A DNA stretch of 64,000 nt from Ophiura sarsii (taxonomy: Eukaryota > Echinodermata > Ophiuroidea > Amphilepidida > Ophiuridae). The stretch is from assembly GCA_035610835.1 (NCBI GenBank), contig CM069447.1, positions 39,406,057-39,470,056 on the forward strand, given 5' to 3'. The notes under the pieces were generated by a model that was not told the DNA's origin, did no database searches, and saw only the letters and a list, made by a program, of their open reading frames with translations. Positions 1 through 15,000 of the stretch are shown here, one piece after another. A program made the position numbers and the translations under genes. Position 1 is the first letter of the stretch; the number at the start of each line of letters is the position of its first letter.

Positions 1-41
1 GCACAATGTCAATCAACTTGACTGGAAAGGAAGCACGAAAG
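1..41 (+). CDS. VPS11: VPS11 exon 1 of window (partial)
   Basis: Reading from base 3 gives a 13-residue end of a beta-propeller blade (INLTGKEARK) that joins in phase 0 to the next exon, as in the human segment before the conserved DxHGC. Donor GTATAA at 42. The 5' end of this exon may lie outside the window. Confidence 0.85.
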
Positions 42-3000
42 GTATAATAGGCTTATAAATAATATATGTTTGATAACATATAATCTTTAAAAAGAATTTG
101 TCTTGAGAAATTTGCCGGTACAATTTGTTGAATTGAAAAAAATAGTATTAATTTACAAGCCTTAAAATCATGAGCTCATCAATGGACCTACGGCACATAA
201 TCTCCTGGGCACAGTCTGACCTATGCGGGCGCACTTTGATCAGCTGCGCGCGCATTCTTGAAAACTCACAAAATGTTGCTAACTAATCAGAGCTGTGAGG
301 TCGAGCTTAAGTATTGCGCACCACGGATGTCTGTTGCACCGTTTTTGGGGGTGTGGTTGAACTCATGTGACGGGCGTCCATTGGATCTATTGTACTTACC
401 ATCCTTCATAAAGTGATTGCTCATTATTATGAAATGGCAGCATTTTCCACAGTTTGTCCACACATCTTCTGACATCTGGGGAGTATTTTGACAACTCAAG
501 TTAATGGTTTGACTTGACTTGGAAATGAATGTGTTAAAACATTTTGCTTTGTTGTCATCGGCAAAGAGGGATCTATGATGGGGTCACCTATAGTCAATTA
601 GGCCTTCATGATTATGTACTTGAGTTGAGTACATACAATCAACCAATTGTTTATCATAAAGTAGCTGAAATTACGCCCTATATACTGTCTGAATATCAAG
701 CGTTGTGTGAATAAAATGGTCCAAAATCGGGTCATCCACCTTTAGTAGTAACATTTGTTGTTGTTTGCTTTTTACATTTTTGTCTGTTTGGTTTGTAGGA
801 GGTTCTTGATCTACATGGATGTCCATATAGATGTTCTGTTATGAGTGATGCCACACAGGATAATCAATTCCTCATAGGAAGATCTGACGTAAGAATTGAA
901 ATCATTTATTGTATACACTGTACCTCATCCTAAAGAAGATTTCTTGAGCAACCCTAGCCTGCCCCCCTTTCATCACATGACCAGTTGGTTTGTTTTGGGT
1001 GTCTACTGGTTCCCATTGACATTACATTGCCTTGAAAGGCTTATAACTTTGCTAATGTTAGGCAAAAAAAAGGTTGTCTCAAATGACCCGTGCGCATTAA
1101 CAAAACCTTTTTTTTCTTCATGTTTTTCATTTTTCATTTCTTTTTTCATTTTCAAAATAAGCCAACTTTCAGGTCTGAATTGAGAAAAATAAATACAAAA
1201 TTCAATCTTTCTTGTCATCTAAGACAACTTTTTTTTTTGCCTAATAAGAAAATCCTTTCTAAGGCAGTAAAATTGATATGATTTTAATCCAGTCCTGTGT
1301 TGAGATTTATATTTAAGAAATTTGGAATTACACGTATTTTTCAAAAAGAAGTTTGATATCGGGTTGAAATTGTACCTATCTGTGTACTATTTATAGAGAA
1401 GGTCAGGATCAAATGAGCTTTAACGGTTAATTACTTCAGCACATGTATGGTGCACATGTATGGTACTGTTTGGTCTGTGGAAAAAGCCTTGTGGCCACTG
1501 CAGTGATGCTATATATGCATGGTGGATGGACACTGCACACAAAATTCTTTGTGTGTGTGGAATTTCTTGAAAGTTTGTGAAACCGGTTATAGTAAATGTT
1601 TTCACTTTTTGTTCCAGGCTGTGTATTTCTACCAGACTGATGGGCGAGGACCGTGCTTGGCATTTGAAGGACAGAAGACTATCCTTCACTGGTTTAGGGG
1701 ATATCTGGTCGTAGTCACAAAGGACAGCAAAACATTACCTCGATCAGTGGCAGGGTTAGTATATGAATAATATAAATATTGAGGTTGTCCCAGCCAATCT
1801 TATTATGTGTACAGTTAACTCATTATCATCTCTGTTCTGTCAAATCCTGGTATCCATCTGGCCCTTCAGCATGTATAAAGAAATATGTTCTATGTATAGC
1901 CTTTGGAAAGTCTATTCTAAACATATTCAAGGGCTAAAACACATCACCTATAAAAGCCTTGAAAGTGATTTTGCCCCTGAACATGTATAAAGTATCACAT
2001 CCTATGCATAACGGTTGAACAGATACTTCATACATGCTGAAGCTTTGACAGAACATCAACATTATACATTTTAGCAGCAGATTTTACTTTTTAGAACATT
2101 GCTCTTGGATTAATTTTGTGTAGAATAATTTGATAACTGATCATGATTTATCTGAATTGTACTTCCAAATAAAGATAGGGATGGAATAAATGGCTTGAAT
2201 TAGTAGATAGTTCAAAATCGACAGAAAAATGTATTGTAGCAAAAATAGCGCTTGAAAATTGCTCCCAAAATGTAGACTATTAATTACTGGAGAAATGAGC
2301 TTAATTCTCCTGAATTGTAGTTAGATCATTGTGTTTGTTCTTATCTGTAGCCTACATTCTTTTTGTTCCATAGGGAGGGAACTCCAAGAATCATGGATAT
2401 TGTGACTGTTTACGATATACAAAACAAATTTATTGGTGAGTATCTATTTTGCCTCAAGGGTGTGGGGGGAGGTCAAATGTAGCGCTCTAAAGCATTCCTC
2501 ACTCAAGACTTTCCGGAAACCCTCGCAACATATTTCTCCTGAAGCCTGAAGTTGGGAAGAAGGTTGTTGTAGTCGTGCATGAAAAGTGCGATTCGGAGCT
2601 GATTGGTATCGCTGACATTTATTGTTTTGAATTTGTGAAAGAAAGGTACGGTATGTGTCTACATTGACAACTACTGTATAGAGAGATGCTCAGTTGACAG
2701 ATGTGTTCTTTAGAGCACAAAATAGTGGTGATTTTTTGCACATTCAGATAAGACTTCCCAACAAAATTCATAAGCAAGATGCTGAGAATTTAAACAAGTG
2801 ATTGTTTTCAAATTAGTTGGAAGATTAACATCAATCACCTTTACTTGATATATGGAACACAACATCAACATATCAAGGAATACACAACATATGGGTGATT
2901 GAGGGGTTTATATTGAAAACTTTGACGCCTTATTATGAATGAAATGAAAAGAAGGTCCACACATAAAATCCACACTCATGTTGTTTTTGATTCTTTGTAT

Positions 3001-6000
3001 AGCCTATTCTGCCCCAGTTCCTGAGGTGTTAGATGTGATCCAAGAATGGGGATCTATATACATCCTAGGAGGAGATCGAAAGGTAAATATGAAACTGTTT
3101 CCCAGGGAACAGGCTGGTTCCAACCGCCACAATCCTGCAATTTAAAGTTGTCATGGAGGATTATGGCTAGATCGTGGAAAATTGCTTTACTAAAAAATGT
3201 TTATAATTCTCACAACTGAAATTCTGATGATACATAAAATGTGGCTTTGATAGTCTTCCAGTTTTGTTGGGAGAGTATTTGGCCTATAGGTGGCCCAGAC
3301 TCCTTGGTCTCACTCCCACCCTGGCCTATTGACTATTGAAATAATACCAAGTTATTATAATAACTGAATCTACTTCATTATGACGGGTATTCGTAATATA
3401 AGTTTAGAGTTTTACAGGTTCGCCGTCGGGCTTCATTATATATGTGGTTATTACAATGTGGTTTGTTTGAAACTTTGCAGCTTTATCATTTACAAGAAAA
3501 GGATACACAAACAAAACTAGAGATCCTCTTCAAGAAAAACCTCTACATACCGGCTATTAAGTGAGTCTATATATTATAATGTACCCTTTAATTTGGTGGT
3601 AAACAAAATAGGGAAGGGGGAAGGGGCAACTGACTTGTTTTCATTTGTTAAAATGAAAGTTGCTCTGCGTTTGTTGAATTAGAAAATAAAAGATGGACAT
3701 TGAAGTTTAGTTCATGCCTTACTCTGCTGTAATAATGGATGGACAGGTTCATAGTTAGGCATGTATATATACTTGTCTATGTTATTCTGAATGGTTTGAA
3801 TGTAAAATTAATGTATTTGCTTTACTATAACTTCCACATGAAAACAGAAATATTATGAAAAATAAACAAATCTGGTTAAATGTTTACTTCTATTTCCGGC
3901 GCGAGCGCACATATGCACTGTGTCCTGTCAGACAGATAAGACACACCCCTCTTTGAAGAGAATGCAGAACGCACAATAAATTGAATATGTTATCTTGCAT
4001 GATGATGTCATTGCAATCTGCAATGGAGTGGCAGCATTTAGAGTAAGATCGCGAAAATCGCAGAATTGAGGTTAAACACGGAAAATGACATTTTGATGAA
4101 AAGAAGAAGAAAAAAAAAATGCACAATAAACGTCCAAAACACAAAATGTATAAATAGTCTTGAATAAAACAATATAAATATTAAAAAACGATACGTAATG
4201 AAACAAAACAAACAATATTTAAATATAAAACTCCGCGATATAGAGGGTCGGCTACCGCTACAGTAATAATAAGGTAAGCCTAAAAATCTAAAATGATGTG
4301 TTTTTCTGTAAAGTGCGTTTATTGTGGTTTTAAAGATCGTAAATTTTAAGCTTCCTTGGGGAAAATTACATCACAGAAAAATGCAAAATTTACAAAGCGG
4401 AAAAACACGGAATTGGACAGTTACAAAGCAGAAAATTTGTGACCTTAATTTAGAGCATCCAATCAAAAGCCTTTCATTTGTTATATTAAACCACTTCCAC
4501 TGCGTAATAATAACACATGAATAGAAATTCAACCATTGCTTACTATGTATGCACACAATTTCTATGCCTGTAATTTTCAGTGTGACAATCTTTATCAGTA
4601 TCTCAGCAGTTGACCCATGGTGACCTTTATTTGGGGTTCACAATCGTTCAGATCATCTACCATAAAACAAGTATATCGAGATTGGATAAGCTGAAACTAA
4701 ACAGAGACAGGGGGGGGGGAGCTACACTACTCAGAAGTCTATAAATAGGTCGGCAACGCTTATAATGGGTCTGACAAGGGGAATAGGATGGCAATACATT
4801 GTTCTGAATATTGCATATATTGTTTGTCATTAATCCAATTTTGTTTGTTTTTGTTTTTTATTCATATTACAGTCTTGCCAAGAGCCAACATTATGACTAT
4901 GATGGTCTGATAGATATATTTACTCAATACGGAGATCATCTGTATAGCAAAGGCGATCACGATGGGGCAATAGCGCAGTATATACGTACCATCGGTAGAC
5001 TAGAACCATCTTATGTTATCAGAAAGGTATGGCTGGCTAGTGGCTTCTTTTTCATATTTACACACCGTTATTTGAATAAAAGTGTTTGAGAATGAGAATG
5101 AATGTATTGTTTTAGCCTCAAAATGTATCCATCGTGTCGTCACTCTTTTGGCGTAGCTTAACATTTTTCTGTCAGATACATGAAGGCTAAAACACCTTTA
5201 TTCTCTAAATATACACACCCGACTGGAATGGATCGAGGCGATTTATATCAAACCTGAAAAGATGGCTTGTCACAGACTAGATTGAGGATGAAACACTGGA
5301 CAATGTGATTTATACAGGTGGTGGCAGAATTGAATTGACTATACCAAAGAATACTAAACTCTCGAAGTTGCACTGACCCCAAATCCAAATCTGACGCGAA
5401 TTGTTATTGAGACATTCCACAAAAATGCAACGCAAGCCCTTGTGCATGAAGCTGCGCTGCGTTGTACCATGCGTTTGCATTTGGGTGAGGGCTATGCCCA
5501 ATATGCAAATATTCAGCGATGCCACAGATGTGCGCCATCAAAAATAGACGCATCGAGCGCCTGTATGAGAATCCACAACCTGATTGCCTACCTCAAGGAA
5601 ATCCTAGCCAATGAAGACCACACCACTCTATTACTAAACTATTTTTGATGACTGGTTTTTCATATTATTGAAAAACTTAGTGTCAGATAGCATAATGATC
5701 AGCATTAAGTCAAAGTGTGTACCAAATATTTATTTTCATAGTTTCTGGATGCTCAGAGGATCCACAATCTGACCGCCTACCTACAAGCCTTGCACAAGGA
5801 AACCCTAGCCAATGAAGACCACACAACTCTATTACTCAATTGCTACACAAAACTGAAGGATAATAGCAAACTGGATGAGTTTATTATGGTAAGAATCACT
5901 TTGTAATATCACATGCAAAATTGTCCATTTGTAAAAATTTATGAACATGGCATGAAAGTTATACAAGGTTAGTGCTGGTTTTGAGTCAACCCCATCGGAG

Positions 6001-9000
6001 TCCGTGTCCCTGATGGCCGAGTCCGAGTCCCTGATGTCCGAGTCCGAGTCCTTGATTCCTTATTTACATTTGACCCATTCTGTTTTGGTTACGCTATGTC
6101 CAGGCATTCAACCAAACATCTGTCTACATTCTGTATCTCCCACTTTAAAGTTTAGTTTGTACAATACCTTATTTTATAATCAAATTTAAAAGGTAAAACC
6201 AAGCCTAGGGTAGGGTAAAAATAAGAGATTAAACCAGGGGCCATTTTGCAGAAAAAGGTGGCCCCTTGTTCACAGAGATTATAAGTGAACCATGGCCACT
6301 TCGAATGAACCATGTGCCACTTGCCTGTTGATTTTTAATCTGAATGAACTTTGAATGAACTTTCTAAAAACTTTCAAAACATAATGATTTAATGCCATGG
6401 TATATCAGGTTGTTTTAAATACCAATTATATTCAATCACTTTTGATAGGTCATTGCTGTAGTGCCAAATCTTTTTTGGTACTAATTTGATCGTAATTAAT
6501 TAACTACAGAGAGTTAATAATGATAATTTTTAAAACTGCACAATTTTTCAGAATTTTTTCCAACAAATCTGTGTAAACTTCAATTAAGTCTATACCTAAG
6601 CAGACAACAAACAGCGCTACAGCGGCATCAAGGTGTCAGTCCAACAAAGTTAAAGTTCCTAGATGAGCTTATTAAAACAGTTAGAAAACGCTACCTGTTA
6701 TTTACGTATTGGACAGCATTAGAGTTTCCTATCCCAAAATTAATAGTATCTCTGATATCATGGTAAAAATCACTGTGTAATATCTTCGTTTGTCGACACA
6801 CTGTTTTGTTTATGTTTTATTTATACTTTTGCTTGTCTTTTAGACCAAAGATAAAGAAGTCACATTTGATGTAGAGACAGCCATCAAAGTAAGTACATGT
6901 CAACATCTAACTCCCAAGTGATTAAATAAGTGTGTGTATAATTATACCCATGCATCACTTTGCACACAGAATCAATCTTTGCATTGGGTACAAGTTGTGG
7001 AGGAAGCTTAAGCTTATTTCATTTTGGCAATTAATGTAGACATTGCCTGAAGTGATGGGAAAGCCATATTCTGGAGTTTTACATGTGGGCTTTTATGTTG
7101 AGGCCAGGCGCTTTTGAATTTTCAGAATCATTTTACATTTTCAAGGCGTATCCGCTTGCAATTGATGAACCCTGACCTGATGAGCGGTTTGTAGGACTAA
7201 AGCTTACAGGGGGAAACTGGGGACAAATATATACAGAAACAAATTAGATTTGCTGCCCCCTTGGCTTGAACCTAGGAGTCCAGGTATCGTGCATCATGCT
7301 ATAAGAGGGTCGCACTCCCAGAAATAACTTTTCAGAGCCTATGTTTATCTCTCTGTGATTGCGCAAGGAGTGGGAGATGGGGCCCACCGGCACAGCATGT
7401 CTGTTGGATTTTGTTGAATATGGTAGTTAGTGTAAGGTTTCAAATTGAAACAAATATGAAAAGTAGAATAATTCCATCGTGTATCTTTACAGATATGCAG
7501 ACAAGCAAGTTACTACAAGCATGCCCTCTTTCTCGCTGAGAAGCACCAATTTTGTTCTCGTTTTAGGGCCATTTTAATTCAAATTTTCTGGAAAATACCG
7601 ACAATATCTGAAAACTTATATTTATAATATCTCCTCAACGGAATGAGATACGCACTTCAAACAAAATGCAAAAGTTGTATTTTTACAAGTACAACACGTT
7701 TCCGCAAACATCTCAATTTTGATATCTGATGAACGTTTTGCATATTATAAGCTCTTCAACAGGGCTGGAAAAAAAGGCAAAACGGCAAGCTTCTTGCCGG
7801 GAAATGTTGCCATCTCGCGGGAAATCCCCCCCCCCCCCAATTTTTTTAAATTTTTTTAGATTTCTTTTTAGAGTAATAGGCAATAGAGTAATACAGCCGA
7901 TATTACCTCAAATGATGCACCAAATGGCATCAACTGGACCTTAATTTTCCAAAAAGCTTAAGCTTCTGATGGGGTCAGCCCCCCTCAGACACCCCCTCCA
8001 CCGCTAAAGCAGCGGGAAATCCAACTTCGTCTAATTTCCCTTGTCGGGAAACTTTTTTCCAGCCCTGCTCTTCAAATATGAAAAGTAGACTAATTCCTGT
8101 GTGTAAATTGACAGGTATGCAGGCAAGCCGGTTACTACAAGCATGCCCTCTTTCTAGCTGAGAAGCACGAACAGCACAACCTGTACTTGAAGATACAACT
8201 TGAGGATATCAAAGACTATGAGAAGGCTCTGACCTATATTGCAAAGCTGGAATTTATGGAGGTAATTGTGAAGGGAAATTATGGAGAGAGATTTAGTTAA
8301 AGAGACTAGAATCCAAGTGAAATGTATTATGAGCACACCGTCATTCCTATATTATCATACATAGATTCTTGTTAACTGATTGGTCAACTTCATCCTGTGA
8401 CACTGAATAGTTTAGCTATCTCAAAAAGTTTCATTACTCTGAAATAGGGTACTTTATTATTTGATTTGACCTCAGGTTAAATCATACCTTTCCCTGACAT
8501 AGGTGAAATTATAGCATACCTAGCCTACTGTCACCCTGTCATAGAGCCTCTGTAGGCCAGGTGTGCTAGGGAATTCTGAAGCGATAATCTCCACCATCAT
8601 ACCACAGTCAATATTTGTTATGACAAATATGTTACTTTGTTATTGATGTATTTTTCAGGCCATGGATAACATGAAGAAATACGGCAAGATGCTGATGAGC
8701 CAGGTCCCCAAGGAAACAACAGACTTGCTGAAGTTACTATGCACTGACTACCGGCCTAGTGATAGTAAGTACAAAGTTCAAACTGGAGCCTACATAGGCT
8801 CCAATGCAAGATATAGTGACAACCGACTTACTATAGCAGCTATATGCTGATGAGTCAGGTACTATAATCAAAACAAAGAATTCTCGATCAAATCGTATAC
8901 GATTCCTCAGTGTCCAATGCAATTGCGATGGCAAGGGCGTAGTAAAACCGGAAGATGTGACATACTTGTAAACAAATAGGTAATTGACCAATCGCGGCCC

Positions 9001-12000
9001 TAATCATCAAGACCCCACGTTGCGTGATTGGACAATTATGTAAGTTCTTGTTTATTCATGTCACGTACGATCGCGTTGTGGCATGGTTGTCAAGGGCTCA
9101 TCACGCTGCATTCAAAATGTTGATGAACGCTGGCGTGACTGGAATAAACGTTTTGATTGAGAATTCTTTGTTTTGATTATAGGAAACAACAGACTTACTG
9201 AAGTTACCATGCACTGAATACAAACCGAGCATTACAAAGTTTCTGATTCCTGTACCTAAATTAATTGTACACATGTACTATGTTGTAGCAGGCTTAAGGC
9301 CACTTGTAGATAGTACGTTTTATGTTACTACTGATGCAAATAAATACCTCAAAAAGTTAGGACATTTTTGTTACTTATGGACTTATGGTATGAACTTCAT
9401 AAATGATTGCGTATTTAATTATTTTTTCACAGCTCGAGATGAAATTGAACAAAGTGATGATGAGGGTAAAAGACTGCTTTGCATCTTGATTTGATTGCAA
9501 CACTCTATAAGAATGACTTGATTGCTTGAATGGAATGCATTTCAGAATACATGACTCTATAAGAATGACTTGATTGCTTGAATGGAATGGAATGCATATC
9601 TCCTCTCTCTATACAAACATACCAAGCATTAGATTTCCCTCTTGAGTTACGTGTGAAGTTGGATTTCAATGAGAAACAAAATCTATAAGATAAACCTCTC
9701 AATCTTTTTTTCTTCAATCGCCTATATTTTGTTTATTTTGTTATATATGTTCAGTGTTTTGCACATTTATGGAAAGCAGATGTGTTCATCCTTCTATAAA
9801 TGATATCAAATTTATAGCAATCACTTGTTTGAGTGCTTAGCAACTTGCTTGAGAATATGAGGTCTGTATCTGAATGTGCAACATTATCACTATCATTATG
9901 TTCCCACCCCTTATCACTTTTGGACCGGTGGTTTTGACATTTCGCCGGTTGTTTTGTCAACCGCTGACTATGTGGTCCAATTTCAGGGTTATGAAGGTTG
10001 ATTTATGCCCTTGGGGCATTATTATGTCCTTTGCAGTCTTTTAATTGGACCACATAGTGGGAATAGACACATTCTTAGATGATTTATTACCGGCGAAATG
10101 TCAAATCACCGGTCCAAAAGTGTTAAGGGACTGGGAACATAATGATTTTGTGCTCATAAGTCAATTGAGCATCACGCTACACTGTAGTTGTCGATGTAAC
10201 ACTTCATTGAACTGAGGACAGATAGAGTGGTTCTTTCGAGCACAAAATAGAGGTAAATTTGGCACATTTTGATCGAGATTTTCCCACACTCTCAAGCCAG
10301 TGTCTGAGCGCTGAAACAAGTGATTGCTACATGTGTGATATCGTTGGTAAAACAATATGAATATATTACGAAATAATAATCTGAAAAATTGGTGACTAGA
10401 AAAATGTCCGCACTTTTTTTGAGGAGTTCAGTATGCATGCTCTCTTGCGCATGTGATGACAACACTGAGATGACTGAACAGCTATTGGTCCCACATCAAA
10501 TTTCTTTCGTAAATACAGTATCTAAATGCATTAAAATTAACAGCACCTTTTAGAAGCATGACATATTTCTTTCTTTTCTTTTTTCTTATTGAATATAGGG
10601 ACTTATTCAAATCAAATCTCCTTTTTTATTTAGGATTTTTGTCTCAAAAACATATATTTATTTTTTCAGACAAAAATAAACATGGAAAATAAAACCATGC
10701 AGTCCTGTGAGATTTTGAAACCCTCCTGAACATTGAAAATTATTCTTCTAAACAAATTTCTTTTTCTCTGTTTTTTATCCCAATGACTAGAAGAGCCCTA
10801 ATTAGATCATAAATGAGATTGTTGAACCCTCCAGAACCTTGCAAATTGTAGAGTCTTATTTTTTCATTAATATTGTAATAATTTTAAAAGAGCTTTTGGT
10901 AGACAACGCACCTTGGCAGGCGAGAACATGCACATGCTATTGGTATTTTTTATAATAAAAAATTGTCATAGAAATAATTCAGAATTTGAACTTACTGTTC
11001 CAGACAGTTTTGACGTTCAATCGGATGTCTTTATCAATAAGGCCAACAACAAAAAAGAGTTGACTTGCCCTTTCCGACCGACCCGAATTTTCGGAAATCT
11101 AGGGTCGCTATTTTTTTTTTTTTTTTTTTTTTTTCAAATTCTTTTTAAAAAAAAAAGGATTGGAAACAAATTTAAAATAAATTAAAGAAGCACATAACAA
11201 TAAAGAAAGATGAAAACGTGTTTTTGAGTAGTATCTGCTTGTTTAAAAATCAAAAAAAAAAATCAAAAAAAAAAAATCAAAAAAAAATCTTTAAAACATG
11301 TTTTTGTGCAGTAAATTTTCAAAAATTTTCAAAACAAAACAACAAAAAACAAAACAAAAAAAATCCGACCGTCCGACCCTGACTTTGACCCTGAAAGGGC
11401 AAGTCAACTTTTTTTTTTTTTGGCCTAATGTATGACCGTTGATCCAGAGTTTCCAGAAGGAGTTGACTTTCAGATGACATCACCGGATGCATTTGATGAT
11501 GTAGCCTGGATCAATTGATCGTACAAGTGACTAAGTTGGTAGGCCCCCTCGTCACCATCAAGGTGCTGTTTCATGTAATTATTGGCTTTGCGACGGATCC
11601 AAATGGATTCTCTAAACCATCTGGTATTTTTAAGCGTCATGTCTTGCTTGGATTATGTGATTTTGAATATGTAATTACTTCCTTTTCTTTTATATTTTAA
11701 TGACAGAGCCCTTAGTTGACCCAGCGTCCTTGGGCGGTGATGTTATTATGCAGCTTGTGCAGAAGGCACCCGCTGGAGAATTCATTCATATATTTGTAAA
11801 CAACCCAAGCCATCTAATGGAATTCTTAGAGCACATGACCAAGGTATGTATGCATAGGGCTTGAATGAAGGACATGTGGGCGGTATGTAAATAGAGCTTT
11901 GGGTTATTTATTCTAATTATTGTCCTGACGATACGGTCTCGATACCAGTTTCGATATGATAGTCCCTACTATATAAGATAAACAGACATTTCTTTCCTTG

Positions 12001-15000
12001 TATTGGTGTATTTGCTTAAAATTCCCCAGGGTATTAGTGACTACTGACATGGCCCTCGTCTCGAGCCCACTATCCAGCACCAATGTCCTTCTATTTTATC
12101 GAGCCTCAACTTAAAATTCTTTGAGCCTGAAGCGTAACAAGTTTCGATGCAGTCACAATAATTTTATTCAGTGGAAATGTTCCCTTCTATAGGGTGTGAA
12201 ATGGAGGCCCCTCCCCTCTTGCAAGCAAGTTTGCATTGGTAAACAATACTAGCCAACACTGTTATTATTTACACACAGGTTCAGCAAGATTCTCCTAGTC
12301 TCATCTACAATACATTACTGGAGTTATACCTACACGACTTAGCCCATGTGGTGGACCAGAACAAGGCCACAAAGAAAGACTTGGAACGCAAAGCTATGGA
12401 TCTGCTACAAACCAGTGATGTAAGTTGAATATTTTTACGGCACAGAATAAGTGAGGGCCTCACAAGAGGGATATTAAAGGATAAAGACTGCATATTTGTT
12501 GTTTAGAGGTACCTGTGAAGAATCCAAATGTTTCACTTTGGAACCAAGAAATTGCATGTGGGGCATAGCCCCGAGGAAGATTTTGAGGTATCAAAATAAA
12601 AATGTTAAAGTAAGGTTTAGGTTGATTCATTTTATCTTTGAGTGCGGTTGGGGTAAGAAAATTGATGGATTGGTCAAGGTTCCTTCATTCCATTTTTTCC
12701 AATTCGCCAAAGTGATTTATCCAATGTTTGTGTCTAATTGTTTGTCTCCTCTTTACATCTGTTGTCAGTCTCACTATGACATTGACCAGGCCCTGATCCT
12801 CTGCCAGATGCACAACTTTAAGAAAGGAATTCTGTTTCTCTATGAGAAAGGAAAACTGTAAGTATTTGTAGACTACAGGGTGTATCAAAAAAATTAGGAC
12901 TCTGTTTCATGACGGTGTAATTCTTATTATAATCATTGGACCATGACCAATTTAGTCTCAAAGTAAAGCCCAATTAATTATTATGATATCCTGAAAATAT
13001 AAGATCAATCCGATGCAAAATAAGAAAACTAGCGTATTTTGCGCAAACCATGTCATTTACTGGTTTGTACAATGTGATCTACATGTACAGACCAGTATAA
13101 CATGGTTTACGTTTCAATACTTTATAATATTATTGTCAACATAGTAAATAATCTATCAGTCAATAGCAAAGTTAAGTTTGGTAATCCATTTAATTCTGGC
13201 ACAAATCAATACTGCAAGGCTAAACAAATCCGCAACACAGATGCATACATATTCAGTGCAAATTTAGAAAGTTTTGTTAAATAGTTCTCGAACCCACTGT
13301 GGATGGTTCATTGAGTTACAAATCGAGCACGTTCATGTTACTCGACTGTTACTGTGTGAATTCCCATTGTACAAACTGTTACTGTGTGAATTTCCATTGT
13401 ACAAACCAGTAAATGACATGGTTTACACAAAGTTCGCTAGTTTTCTTATTTTTTATCGGATTGATCTCATATTTTCAGGATATCATAATAATGAATTGGG
13501 CTTTACATTGAGACTAAATTGGTCATGGTCCAATGATTATAATAATAATTACACCGTCATGAATCAGAGTCCTAATTTTTTTGATACACCCTGTACTGTG
13601 CATAAAACTATGTGTCTATCATAGCTTAAATTTCAGAAATGCATACCACCTTTGCATTAACACACTGTGGGTAAATGTGACCTTAGAGGGTTGTTACCTA
13701 TGAGTAAGTTATGACAAATTAGCCTAGTTGTAGGTATTCCAACTTAGAAACTTTGTCCCTATTTTGAGAAAAAAATAATTGAAAGCAAAGGTTTGACATA
13801 AAAATCTGACGACACTGAGATTCAAATGTTGAAGACATGTCTTCTCATGCTGTGTATTGGAAATGAGACTTTTTCTTTAAATGGTGCTAATCATGGTTTA
13901 TCTTTGTTGTTAGGGGGCAAATTTGGTATCAAATTATGCCTAAAAGATTCATCTAAATGCCTATCCAGCCTGTTTGGTCAAAAAGAAATTGAATGTTACT
14001 CAAAATAACATAAACAAAGTGGTATACTTTCTTTTGTTAAACTCTTTATGTATGATTTCTGTTTGCTTGCAGGTATCAACAGATTCTTCATTACCACATG
14101 GAGCATAGTGAATATGATCAAATTATTGACTCCTGCAAAAGATATGGGTAAGTAATTACACACAGTAATTGAATCCCAATACAACCAATACACCTTACAC
14201 AAATCACAATTGTGACATACAGGCCTTGAAATAAGAAATGAAAAGGGCAGGCAATTTAAGGCAATTTGAAAGGGGCACCAACTTTATCCAAGGCAATTAA
14301 GTGCTTTTGAATGAAGTAAAAACAGCCAGAAATTGAGGGCATCAAGACTACTAGGTGGGGCATCGAAGGCAATTGCCTTTGATGCCTTCGATTAATTCAA
14401 GCCCTGGTGACATACCTAATGTGATGTGATGTGATCAAGTAAAACGAGTTGGAAGTTGGCAATATTGATTTTGAGATACAATCAAACAGAGGATAGAATT
14501 TCTATTGTTTTGAAAACACTTCAATTGCTCATATCATAGAATCAAGTGTCCATTTATGATGGGGGTTTTCTACAACATGTAGCATTTCAATTAGCACGTA
14601 ATACATTCAAGTAGAAGACTGAAAATGTGATATTTTCGACTTCAGACTCATTTTGCTTGATCTCATCACATATTTCAATGTGCTTTATTTTCCATTCAAT
14701 GTGCTTTATTTTCCATTCCATTCTATTTTACTGGAGTACATTTGTATACAATTGGAAACCCCTAATCTTTTTCCTACATATTATGATACATAACTATGCA
14801 TTTCTTTACAGAACCCAAGACCCCAACCTGTGGGTGCAAGCCTTATCTTACTTTGCTGGCAGAGAAGTCGACTGTAAGACCTACATCGTGGAAGTGTTAT
14901 CTCATGTAGATAGGAGAAATCTACTGCCTCCATTGCTTGTCATTCAAACTCTAGCGCACAACTCTACCGCGACACTCTCAGTTGTTAAGGTATGTGTCAT

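Larger units (their letters stand above)
42..4872. other. VPS11 introns 1-6
   Basis: AT-rich intron DNA. Introns 1, 2, 5 and 6 show nothing I recognise beyond T-rich tracts (1085-1250) and an AT-rich stretch at 4140-4230. Intron 3 holds a dispersed repeat (1865-2045). Intron 4 holds a piece (about 2690-2815) similar to 10200-10330. Short ORFs here are random. Confidence 0.6.

Noticed and set aside
12496..12861. 121-residue ORF
   Set aside because: Read-through of an intron into VPS11 exon 14.
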